Shown here piece after piece: positions 29,745 through 37,086 of a DNA stretch of 64,000 nt (positions are counted from its first letter, which is position 1; every line of letters begins with the position of its first letter). The position numbers and the translations under genes are program-made. The DNA is from Gp6-AA45 sp035652075 (GTDB lineage Bacteria > Acidobacteriota > Vicinamibacteria > Vicinamibacterales > CAVVIG01), in contig DASREL010000116.1 in the NCBI GenBank assembly GCA_035652075.1, forward strand, positions 62,001 to 126,000, read 5' to 3'. The notes beneath the pieces were generated by a model, which had not been told where the DNA came from, did no database searches, and saw nothing but the letters and a program-made list of their open reading frames with translations.

Positions 29745-31009
29745 GCCTGTCGAAAGGGGGCTGGCGGATCGTTCTCCTCGCCAGCCTCGGCGGCACGCTC
29801 GAGTTCTACGACTTCGTCATCTTCGGCATTTTCGCGAAAGACATCGCGGACGCGATCTTTCCGACCTCGACGCCTATCGTCTCGCTGATGGCGTCGTTTG
29901 CCGCCTTCGCAACGGGCTACCTCGCGCGGCCCATCGGCGGCATCGTCCTCAGCCATTACGGCGATCGCTTCGGCCGGCGGACGGTGTTTCTGTGGTCGGT
30001 CTTCGTGATGTCCGGCGCGACGCTGGGGATGGGTCTCCTGCCGACGCACGCGCAGGTCGGCGCGATGGCGAGCGCGCTGATGGTGGCGCTGCGCGTCATT
30101 CAAGGCTTCTGCCTCGGCGGCGAATTGCCGGGCGCGCTGACCTACGTCGTCGAAACGGCGCCGGATCTCGCGCCGTTCGTCTGCGGCGTCGTGTTCGCGT
30201 GCGTCACGATGGGCGTCGCGGTCGCGACCGGCGTCAGCCTCGGCGTGCGATCGATGCTGACGCCAGCACACGTCCCGCTGTATGGATGGCGCATCGCGTT
30301 CATCCTCGGCGGTCTCGGCGGCGCGCTCACGTTCGTCCTGCGCCGATCGCTCGAAGAGTCACCCGAATTCGCGCGGATGAAGGCCCTCGCCGTGCGGCAG
30401 CCGTTCATCGAATTGCTGCGGCGCCATCCAGTAAACGTCGTCGTCGGTGCGCTGCTGCTCGCGGTGACCGCATGCTTCACGGGATTGTTCTTCTCGCACT
30501 TGCCCGCGTATCTCGCCGCGGTGCTGAAATACGACCCGCGGCAGGCGGTGCTGGCGCAAACCGTCGGCGTCATCGTTCACGCGAGCGCGATTCTGCTCGT
30601 CGGGTGGATCGCCGATCGCATTGCGCCGACGCATCTGCTGCGTCTCGGCGCCGTCCTGCTGCTCGTGTTCGCGTATCCGTTCTACCACGCGCTCGAGACA
30701 CGTGCGCTCGACCTCACGTTGATCTTGATGATCGCCGGCGCAATTGGCGGGCTGACGAACGGCACCTTCGCCGTGCTGCTGACGGATCTCTTCCCGACGC
30801 GGATCCGCTTTTCGGGCGTCGCGCTCGCATTCAACATCAGCTTCACCATCTTCAGCGGCATGTCGCCGCTCTTCGCGACGTCGCTGATTAAGTCGACCGG
30901 CAACGCATCGTCGCCGGCCTTCCTGATCATGGGCGGTGCGGTGCTCGCCCTCGTGGCGAGCGCGGGTGTGAATCGATTCGGAGGGAACGTAATGCGAAAT
31001 GCGGATTGA
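29741..31009 (+). CDS. MFS transporter, metabolite:H+ symporter (MHS) type
   Basis: 422 residues with twelve TM helices. MHS-family signs: LGGTLEFYDFVIFGIFAKDI at TM1, RPIGGIVLSHYGDRFGRRTVF between TM2 and TM3, and GFCLGGELPGA before TM5. MHS members import dicarboxylates, proline, betaine, shikimate and similar solutes. The gene is translationally coupled to the PD40 gene by ATGA. It ends inside the hairpin-forming repeat at 30998-31074. Confidence 0.88.
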   Translation: MSLSKGGWRIVLLASLGGTLEFYDFVIFGIFAKDIADAIFPTSTPIVSLMASFAAFATGYLARPIGGIVLSHYGDRFGRRTVFLWSVFVMSGATLGMGLLPTHAQVGAMASALMVALRVIQGFCLGGELPGALTYVVETAPDLAPFVCGVVFACVTMGVAVATGVSLGVRSMLTPAHVPLYGWRIAFILGGLGGALTFVLRRSLEESPEFARMKALAVRQPFIELLRRHPVNVVVGALLLAVTACFTGLFFSHLPAYLAAVLKYDPRQAVLAQTVGVIVHASAILLVGWIADRIAPTHLLRLGAVLLLVFAYPFYHALETRALDLTLILMIAGAIGGLTNGTFAVLLTDLFPTRIRFSGVALAFNISFTIFSGMSPLFATSLIKSTGNASSPAFLIMGGAVLALVASAGVNRFGGNVMRNAD

Positions 31010-31074
31010 GGATTGCGGATTAATCGTCGATCAATCGCCAATCAATCCGCAATCCTCAATCCCCAATCCGCATT
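30998..31074. repeat. GCGGATT/GAGGATT heptamer hairpin between convergent genes
   Basis: Plus-strand units GCGGATT, GAGGATT, GCGGATT (31001-31021), an 18-22 nt loop, then the inverse with four units (AATCCGC, AATCCTC, AATCCCC, AATCCGC; 31044-31071). The arms also share terminal AATGCGG. It covers the MFS stop codon and reaches the stop of the convergent ABC gene, so it is a likely bidirectional terminator. Same unit as 3238-3265. Confidence 0.9.
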
Positions 31075-32602
31075 ACAAATACCTCCTCAAGAACTCTCCG
31101 ACGATGCTGCGGATGTCGCGGTGCTCGACATCCGCGGCGTAGTTCATCGCGCGCATGTCGTCGGCCGAGATCCGATTGGCGAGCTTCTCGAGCGCCGTTC
31201 GAACGGCTGGATAACGGAGTAACGTTTCGGCGCGGGCGACGGGCGCCGCGTCATACGGCGGAAAGTAGTGACGGTTGTCCGCCAACTGGACGAGATCGAG
31301 ACCTTTGATCAGGCCGGCCGTCGCGTCGCCGGCGATGACGTCGACCTGATGCGACGCAAGCGCGCGGTAGCTGAGCGTGAGATCCATCACGAGCGGCGGA
31401 TTCGGAAAGTGCAGTCCGTACGCCTGTGCCAGCCCCGGAAAGCCGTCCGGCCGCTCGACGAACTCGTAACCGAATCCAGCTCGCCAATGCGGCGACTGCC
31501 GCGCCGCGTCGTCGATCGTCGTCAGTCCGAGCGAACGCGCGTCTTCGCCACGAACCAGGATCGCGAACGTGTTGTTGAAGCCGAGCGGCGGCAGCAGCGT
31601 GCGGCCGCTGCGCGCGTAGAAATCTCGAACGGTTGCGTACACCGATGACGAGTCGTTCGCAATCGGCTGATGAAAGATCGCGGTGAGCGCCGTGCCCGTG
31701 TACTCGACGTAGACGTCGACGTCGCCGGTCATCAGCGCGCGATCGCAAATCAACGTGCCGCCCAGATTCAGCCGGCGATCGACGACGATGCCTTCGCTTT
31801 CAATCGCTTGCGCCACCAGTTCACCCAGCACGAGCTGCTCGGTGAAATTCTTCGATCCGACGACGATGGCCCCGCCGCTCCGGTGCGCCGCCACGCCGCT
31901 CGTCAACAGGATGCCGGCGAGAATCACGGCCGCCGCTACGACCGCGGCCCGCGACGATCGGCGGCGCCGCGTCGACAACTGCCGTTCGATCCACAGCAAC
32001 AACAGGTCGACCGCAATTGCGAGGATCGCCGCCGGAATCGCGCCCGCGAGAATCACCGTCGTATCGACCATCGAGAGGCCGCGGTAGATGTATTCGCCGA
32101 GGCCGCCGGCGCCGATCGCGGCGGCAATCGTTGCCGACCCGACGCCGACGACCGCTGCCACGCGCACGCCTGCGACGATAGAGGGCAGCGCGAGCGGCAG
32201 TTCAATCTGGCGGAGCCGCTGGGCGTCCGTCATCCCCATTGCCGTCGCCGCCTCCACGATTGCCGCATCGATGCCGCGAATGCCGGCGATCGTCGTGCGC
32301 ACGATTGGAAGAAGCCCGTACAGGATTAACACGACCAACGCGGCACGGGCCCCGACGCCGCCGATAACGGGCACCGGCAACAGAAAGCCGAACATCGCGA
32401 GGCTGGGCACGGTTTGGACGATGTTCGCGAGCGCGGTCAGCGGCGAGGCGAGGCGCGGACGACGCGCCGCGAGGATTCCAAGTGGCACACCGATCGCAAT
32501 CGCGACGACGGTCGAGAGCGCGACGAGGACGACATGCTGCGCGAAGAGCGTCGCGAGCTCGGTGCGGTGCGCCGACCAGAACTGCAGGAGCGCGCGCATC
32601 AT
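31073..32602 (-). CDS. Osmoprotectant ABC transporter permease fused to substrate-binding domain
   Basis: 509 residues. The N-terminal half is an OpuB/ProW-type permease with five or six TM helices and the EAA loop region EAATAMGMTDAQRLRQIELPLALP. After a last TM helix (about 220-240) comes an OpuAC-type binding domain: IVVGSKNFTEQLVLGELVAQ and DVYVEYTGTALTAIF are family marks, and VIAGDATAGLIKGLDLVQL is typical of glycine betaine/choline binders. Fused proteins of this kind are known in Gram-positives and Helicobacter. It overlaps the ATPase gene by ATGA. Ligand is probably a quaternary amine. Confidence 0.92.
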   Translation of the reverse strand: MMRALLQFWSAHRTELATLFAQHVVLVALSTVVAIAIGVPLGILAARRPRLASPLTALANIVQTVPSLAMFGFLLPVPVIGGVGARAALVVLILYGLLPIVRTTIAGIRGIDAAIVEAATAMGMTDAQRLRQIELPLALPSIVAGVRVAAVVGVGSATIAAAIGAGGLGEYIYRGLSMVDTTVILAGAIPAAILAIAVDLLLLWIERQLSTRRRRSSRAAVVAAAVILAGILLTSGVAAHRSGGAIVVGSKNFTEQLVLGELVAQAIESEGIVVDRRLNLGGTLICDRALMTGDVDVYVEYTGTALTAIFHQPIANDSSSVYATVRDFYARSGRTLLPPLGFNNTFAILVRGEDARSLGLTTIDDAARQSPHWRAGFGYEFVERPDGFPGLAQAYGLHFPNPPLVMDLTLSYRALASHQVDVIAGDATAGLIKGLDLVQLADNRHYFPPYDAAPVARAETLLRYPAVRTALEKLANRISADDMRAMNYAADVEHRDIRSIVGEFLRRYL

Positions 32603-33345
32603 CGTGGAATCGCAGGCACCGCGTCGAGAAGCTGGCGAACGCGCGCGTCGTGTGACGTCGCAATCACGTCGGGGGCATCGCACGCGACGAGCCGGCCTTC
32701 GTCGAGCACACCGATGCGATCCGCCAGCGCGAATGCCTCGCCCATATCGTGCGTCACGATGATGACGCTCTTTCGGACGCGCTGTTGGATGCGACGAAAC
32801 TCGACGTGCAATTCGCTGCGGGTGATCGGATCGAGCGCACCGAACGGCTCGTCCATCAACAGGACCGGCGGATCGACCGCGAGCGCGCGCGCCACACCCA
32901 CCCGCTGTCGCTGGCCGCCGGACAACTCGTCCGGCCATCTTGTCAGGAATTGCTGCGGCGGCAGTCCGACGAGTTCGAGCACTTCCCGAACACGCGTGGC
33001 GACGCGCGCCTCGTCCCACCGTTCGAGCCGGCAAACGACCGCGACGTTGTCGCCGACCGACATGTGCGGGAAGAGTCCCACGTCCTGCAGCACATAACCG
33101 ACCCGTCGCCTCAGCTGAACCGGATCCCATTCGCGCGCATCGCGGCCTTCAACGGTCACCGTGCCACCGTCCGCAATCAGCAAACGGTTGACGAGCTTGA
33201 GGATCGTCGTCTTCCCCGCGCCGCTGCGTCCAACAAGGGCGAGGACGACGCCACTCTCGAGGCCGAGCGAAAAATGGTCGAGGATCGGCGGCCGGCCCGG
33301 CCTCGCAAAGGTGACGTCGCGAAATTCGATCGCGAAAGTGGGCAT
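32599..33345 (-). CDS. Osmoprotectant ABC transporter ATP-binding protein
   Basis: 248 residues. Walker A GRSGAGKTT, Q-loop VGYVLQDVGLFPHMSVGDNV, signature LSGGQRQRVGVARALA, Walker B VLLMDEPFGALDP and the switch His in IIVTHDMGEA. The DPITRSELHVEF pattern groups it with OpuBA/ProV-like ATPases. The C-terminal CBS domains of long ProV proteins are absent. It precedes and overlaps the fused permease/binding gene, completing a two-gene importer. Confidence 0.92.
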   Translation of the reverse strand: MPTFAIEFRDVTFARPGRPPILDHFSLGLESGVVLALVGRSGAGKTTILKLVNRLLIADGGTVTVEGRDAREWDPVQLRRRVGYVLQDVGLFPHMSVGDNVAVVCRLERWDEARVATRVREVLELVGLPPQQFLTRWPDELSGGQRQRVGVARALAVDPPVLLMDEPFGALDPITRSELHVEFRRIQQRVRKSVIIVTHDMGEAFALADRIGVLDEGRLVACDAPDVIATSHDARVRQLLDAVPAIPR

Positions 33346-33378
33346 CGCGCTTGCGACAGTAGCACCGGAGGCGCAGCC

Positions 33379-33561
33379 ATGCCAAAACAGACGAGACCGG
33401 ACGACGAGAAGATGCTGCCGAACCAGGCGGCGAACAAGGAACCGGCCGAAGGATCGCGAGAAAACGCCGGCGGCATCACGAACCGCCCGTTGTCTGAAGA
33501 GGACGCCAACCAGCATCGCGTTCCACCGCGAGGCGAAAACAAGGAGGGCGGACATGCGTAA
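33379..33561 (+). CDS. Small hydrophilic protein, unknown
   Basis: 60 residues, no hydrophobic segment, rich in Asn, Glu, Pro and Lys (KMLPNQAANKEPAEGSRENA). A perfect GGAGG stands 8 nt before the ATG. Probably intrinsically disordered; I know no function. The next small gene starts 8 bp inside its 3' end. It is divergent from the osmoprotectant transporter, 33 bp away, so a stress-related role is possible but unproven. Confidence 0.6.
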   Translation: MPKQTRPDDEKMLPNQAANKEPAEGSRENAGGITNRPLSEEDANQHRVPPRGENKEGGHA

Positions 33562-33751
33562 CGATGCGCGTCCGGTGGGACACGAACGGTCGCCGGTTCC
33601 ACATCAGCCGTCGACTGCCGATCGTCAACAGTCGCCGGACAGCCGTGAGTCGGTCGCGCACGATCGCCAATCGCACGTCGTGAATCGTGCCGCCGACGAG
33701 CGCGATCCGGTCATGCCGAGCGACGACGCAACGCTGAAGACGAAGATCTAG
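33554..33751 (+). CDS. Small hydrophilic protein, unknown
   Basis: 65 residues, charged and rich in His, Arg, Asp, Ser and Gln (HQPSTADRQQSPDSRESVA). AAGGAGG lies 6-7 nt before the ATG, inside the 3' end of the preceding small gene, so the two are co-translated. No hydrophobic segment and no domain that I recognise. Its stop overlaps the convergent outer-membrane protein gene by 4 bp. Confidence 0.55.
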   Translation: MRNDARPVGHERSPVPHQPSTADRQQSPDSRESVAHDRQSHVVNRAADERDPVMPSDDATLKTKI

Positions 33752-34410
33752 AAACGGAAGAAGAGCGATCCGGTGAGCGTCGCCGTCGCGTGCGCGCGAT
33801 CGTCGACGGCGACCTCTTTCGATCGCTCGATGAGCCGCGCATCCACCCGGGCGCCGAGCCCCTTGAGATGATGCGCGTCGCGCTGGACGAAGAAGCGTTT
33901 GACGCCGCCGCCGACATACCACTGTCGCCCCACCGTCACGAGCGTGTTGTTGCCCTGTAGTTCGCGCACCCACCCAACGCCGCCGGTGACGAACGGAATC
34001 GTCCGCCGGCCGATCGCGAGCGGCCACAAGGCGCCCCCGGAAACGGTGTAGCGCTGTTGCGACTGCGTGATCGTCGCGCTCGCCGCATTCTCGTAGTCGG
34101 CCGTCGTCTTCACCTGCAGATGCGGGGTGCTGTAGCTGCCCGTCGCTTCGGCTTCGAGCCGCTTCGTGATGCGCACGCTGACTCGTCCTTCGGCAACGGC
34201 AGCCGACAACAGGCGCGCGGACGCGGAGAACAGCGTCAGCGCGGACGCGTCAGCCTTGGTTTCGGTCGCGTCCCGCGATCCGTAGTCGGTCGGCGTCGTC
34301 CAACCGAGACCGGCCGACACCTCCACACGCCCCGGCGTCGCGGACTGCGCGCGCGCGGACGACGCGATCAGCGTCATGGCCGCTATCGACGCGATCACCT
34401 TGCCGATCAC
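33748..34410 (-). CDS. Outer-membrane beta-barrel protein
   Basis: 220 residues. Signal peptide MIGKVIASIAAMTLIASSARAQ, then alternating beta strands with aromatic ends (RVEVSAGLGWTTPTDYG, RLEAEATGSYSTPHLQV, RQWYVGGGVKRFFVQ) and a C-terminal Phe in GSLFFRF, the BAM recognition end. It resembles small OmpA/OprF-like or 'outer membrane beta-barrel' proteins. It is the last gene of the matrixin-containing unit, joined by an ATGA overlap. Function unknown. Confidence 0.75.
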   Translation of the reverse strand: MIGKVIASIAAMTLIASSARAQSATPGRVEVSAGLGWTTPTDYGSRDATETKADASALTLFSASARLLSAAVAEGRVSVRITKRLEAEATGSYSTPHLQVKTTADYENAASATITQSQQRYTVSGGALWPLAIGRRTIPFVTGGVGWVRELQGNNTLVTVGRQWYVGGGVKRFFVQRDAHHLKGLGARVDARLIERSKEVAVDDRAHATATLTGSLFFRF

Positions 34411-35408
34411 TTCGGCTGCACCGTGATCGTCACCGAGCCCGTATCGCCGCCGCGCGGGACCGTCAGGATTTGATCGAAGAAGGCCACTCGGAAGTTGACG
34501 TCAACGGTTGCCGTGCTCGGAAAGAAACTATCAAGGTCGGCGTCATCCAGCGGTTCGATGCGCAGAATATGCGCACCTGGAGACAATGCACCGATCGAAA
34601 ATTGGCCGCGGCTGTTGAGCGTGAATCCCGCGACCATCTGACCGCTCGCGACATCGTAGGCGATCACGTGCGCACCCAGAATGGCCGTGCCGTTTTTCGT
34701 CACAGTGCCGGAGATGCTCCCGAGCGAGGACGCGCTCGGGTCGGGATAGAGGTCGGTGATGCCGGCAATGTCGTCGGCTTTCAACGTCCGCGCGGCGATG
34801 CTGCCGGGCGCAAACGCGATTGGAAACATCACTGCTTCGGCAGCGTCGACGCGCCGCCCCGCACTCGGATCCGTCCCGCGCAGCGTCGTTTCGCCGAGCG
34901 CGGAGTGGCCCAGGCCGCTGAAGTGGCCGATCTCGTGCAGCGCGGTGCTTTGCAAATCGAACTTGTTGGTTTCGCCGTTCGGCGCGACCGACCAACTGAA
35001 CGACGAGTTGAAAAAGATGTCCGATTCGAGGAGAGCGCCGGTGGATTCGTCGATGACGTAGTTCGTCGATGCAAGTACGCGATCGAGATCCGGACGGTCG
35101 CGGAAGCCGAGCACATTCAGACCGTCATTGGTGCCTGGCTGCGCCGACGTCGTCCCGGCAAACTGATAACTGATTGTCGCCGTCGGCACCGCTTGCCACG
35201 TATCGAACGCTTTGCCGATCGCGGCCTGAAAATCGGCCGTCGACACGCCCGTCGTCGTCTGCGTGCTGACGTAGTAGCGCGGCGTCTGCGACCAGCGCAG
35301 CGTCACTGCTTGTCCGTTGATCGTCAGACCGAACTTGATGTACGCAAATGCTGGTTGCGCCTGCGCGACGAGCAACGCGACGATCAGCGTCAGGGCTTTG
35401 GTTCTCAT
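34407..35408 (-). CDS. Secreted matrixin-type metalloprotease with Ig-like C-terminus
   Basis: 333 residues. Signal peptide to about residue 22 (MRTKALTLIVALLVAQAQPAFA), then an M10-like catalytic domain with the zinc motif HEIGHFSGLGH (HEXXHxxGxxH) and a Met-turn region VMFPIAF. After about residue 225 a carboxypeptidase-regulatory/Ig-like fold begins (GSISGTVTKNGTAILGAHV). It is expected to be exported and cleave extracellular protein. ATGA overlaps link it to the 178-aa protein before it and the barrel after it. Confidence 0.85.
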   Translation of the reverse strand: MRTKALTLIVALLVAQAQPAFAYIKFGLTINGQAVTLRWSQTPRYYVSTQTTTGVSTADFQAAIGKAFDTWQAVPTATISYQFAGTTSAQPGTNDGLNVLGFRDRPDLDRVLASTNYVIDESTGALLESDIFFNSSFSWSVAPNGETNKFDLQSTALHEIGHFSGLGHSALGETTLRGTDPSAGRRVDAAEAVMFPIAFAPGSIAARTLKADDIAGITDLYPDPSASSLGSISGTVTKNGTAILGAHVIAYDVASGQMVAGFTLNSRGQFSIGALSPGAHILRIEPLDDADLDSFFPSTATVDVNFRVAFFDQILTVPRGGDTGSVTITVQPK

Positions 35409-35941
35409 CGCGCCGCCGTCGCGAGCGCGTGGACGCGCTGCTCGAAGTCGGCGAGCGGCGGAGTCGTCCTCGCGGGATCCCCGCGTACGACAGCGGTTCC
35501 GGTCGCAGTCGGCCATACCGGCGGAGGCGTGACGACATCGGCGCCGGCGCTTCTCACCACGCGATACACGCCCTGGCTGAACCCGACCAAGTAGGGCATC
35601 GACGGTCCATGCGCGCCGAGGAAGACCACGACACGATCGTCGAGATTGAATTCAGGCGCGCCGACGAACACGCTGCGGTAGCGGCCGAGACGTCCGCCGG
35701 GCACCAGAAACTGCACGGTGACGCCGAGATCCCCTTTCAGGTAGGTCTCGACCTGCAGCGTAACGATCGTTTCGATCGTGCGGCGATCGTCGGTCCACCG
35801 CCCTTCGGCGGCGACGACCCGTCCGCGCGCGATGGCGAGGGCATCGTGCGCGAGGACACCGATGTCGGCGGGAACGAGCGTGGTCGCGTCCGCTCGTGCC
35901 GCGGCGAGCGTGAAGGTCAGACTGACGATGAGGTTTCGCAT
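35405..35941 (-). CDS. Secreted protein of unknown function, matrixin-associated
   Basis: 178 residues with a short signal-like N-terminus (MRNLIVSLTFTLAAARADA). The body is a predicted beta domain (ALAIARGRVVAAEGRW, IVTLQVETYLKGDLG, VVVFLGAHGPSMPYLVG). I have seen this type of protein beside secreted matrixins in Acidobacteria, but no function is known to me. It starts 25 bp inside the 3' end of lpxB and overlaps the matrixin gene by ATGA. Confidence 0.6.
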   Translation of the reverse strand: MRNLIVSLTFTLAAARADATTLVPADIGVLAHDALAIARGRVVAAEGRWTDDRRTIETIVTLQVETYLKGDLGVTVQFLVPGGRLGRYRSVFVGAPEFNLDDRVVVFLGAHGPSMPYLVGFSQGVYRVVRSAGADVVTPPPVWPTATGTAVVRGDPARTTPPLADFEQRVHALATAAR

Positions 35942-37086
35942 AGTTGTCTCAGGATCGCTTCCGCGGCACGCCGGCTCCCGCCGGGTCCGCCCAGCCGCTC
36001 TCGCACACGTGCGAGGCCGCGGCGAATCGTCGCTGCGCGCTCGCGATCGGTCAGCATCGAGATTGCTTCGCGCGCGACGGCGTCAGGCGTAAATGCGTCC
36101 TGCACCAGCTCGGGGACGATCGGTTCGCCCGCAATCAGGTTGACCATGCCGATCGAGCCGACGCTGACGAGGTGCTTCGCGAGCCGATACGTCATCGGCG
36201 ACAGGCGATAGACCACGACCATCGGCTTGTCATGCAGCGCGGCTTGCACCGTCGCGGTCCCCGACGCGGTCAGCACGACGTCCGCCGCCGCGAGCACGGT
36301 ATCCGTGTCTCCTTCTACGACACAAGTCTGACCAACAAGTCTGACTGTTTGGTCTGACTGTTTGGTCAGACTCGGGAACAGGCGATCGTCGAGGTGAGGC
36401 GCACGCGCGATGATGAATTGCGCGGTTGGAATCGATTCGCGGATCTTTGTCGCTGCGGCGAGCAGGTCCGGGAGAATTCTGGACAGTTCGTTCGGCCTGC
36501 TGCCGGGAAGAATTGCCACCGTCGGGGCATCGGGTGACAGATTCAAGCCTCGCAGGAAGTCGTCACGTGATTTCGTGACGCGAATCTGATCGATCAACGG
36601 ATGACCGACGAATTCGACCGGCACGCCACCTTCGCGGTAGATCGCTTCTTCGAACGGGAAGATAACCAGGACGCGATCGGCGAACGCGCGAATCGTCCTC
36701 AACCGTCCACGCCGCCACGCCCAGATCTGCGGGCTGATGTAATAGACGACCGGAATCCCGAGCCGCTTGACCCGTTTCGCGAGGCGGAAATTGAAATCCG
36801 GAAAGTCGATCACCACCAGCGCGGACGGACGTTCGGCTTCCGCGGCGGCGACCAACTTCAGCATCGCCGCGAGATACTGCGCGAGCTTCGGCAGGACTTC
36901 CGTCAGGCCTGTGACGGCGAGCTCGCGATAGTCCTCGATCAACCGGCCACCGGCCGCAGCGAATTGCGGCCCGCCGAGGCCCATTACCTCGAGTGACGGA
37001 TCGAGCGCGCGCAGCTCGCGCGTGAGCGCGCCGGCATACAGGTCGCCGGACGCCTCGCCGCACGACAGCATCAGGCGACGGCTCAA
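35917..37086 (-). CDS. lpxB: Lipid-A-disaccharide synthase
   Basis: 389 residues. Clear LpxB marks: LSCGEASGDLYAGAL, VVIDFPDFNFRLAKRVKRLG, VVYYISPQIWAWRRGR, LVIFPFEEAIYREGGVPVEFVGHPL, and PGSRPNELSRILPDLL. It joins UDP-diacylglucosamine and lipid X in lipid A synthesis at the inner membrane. Residues about 241-257 (KQSDQTVRLVGQT) are encoded by a 13-bp repeat with inverted ends, an apparent in-frame insertion in a variable loop. ATGA overlap with the upstream M16 gene; lpxD is 4.3 kb upstream in the same run. Confidence 0.96.
   Translation of the reverse strand: MSRRLMLSCGEASGDLYAGALTRELRALDPSLEVMGLGGPQFAAAGGRLIEDYRELAVTGLTEVLPKLAQYLAAMLKLVAAAEAERPSALVVIDFPDFNFRLAKRVKRLGIPVVYYISPQIWAWRRGRLRTIRAFADRVLVIFPFEEAIYREGGVPVEFVGHPLIDQIRVTKSRDDFLRGLNLSPDAPTVAILPGSRPNELSRILPDLLAAATKIRESIPTAQFIIARAPHLDDRLFPSLTKQSDQTVRLVGQTCVVEGDTDTVLAAADVVLTASGTATVQAALHDKPMVVVYRLSPMTYRLAKHLVSVGSIGMVNLIAGEPIVPELVQDAFTPDAVAREAISMLTDRERAATIRRGLARVRERLGGPGGSRRAAEAILRQLCETSSSV
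36326..36372. repeat. 13-bp repeat within lpxB
   Basis: GTCTGACCAACAA, then GTCTGACTGTTTG twice, then GTCAGACTC. The outer GTCTGACCAA-type end is the inverse of TTGGTCAGAC, so the element can fold. In frame with lpxB. Confidence 0.8.
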
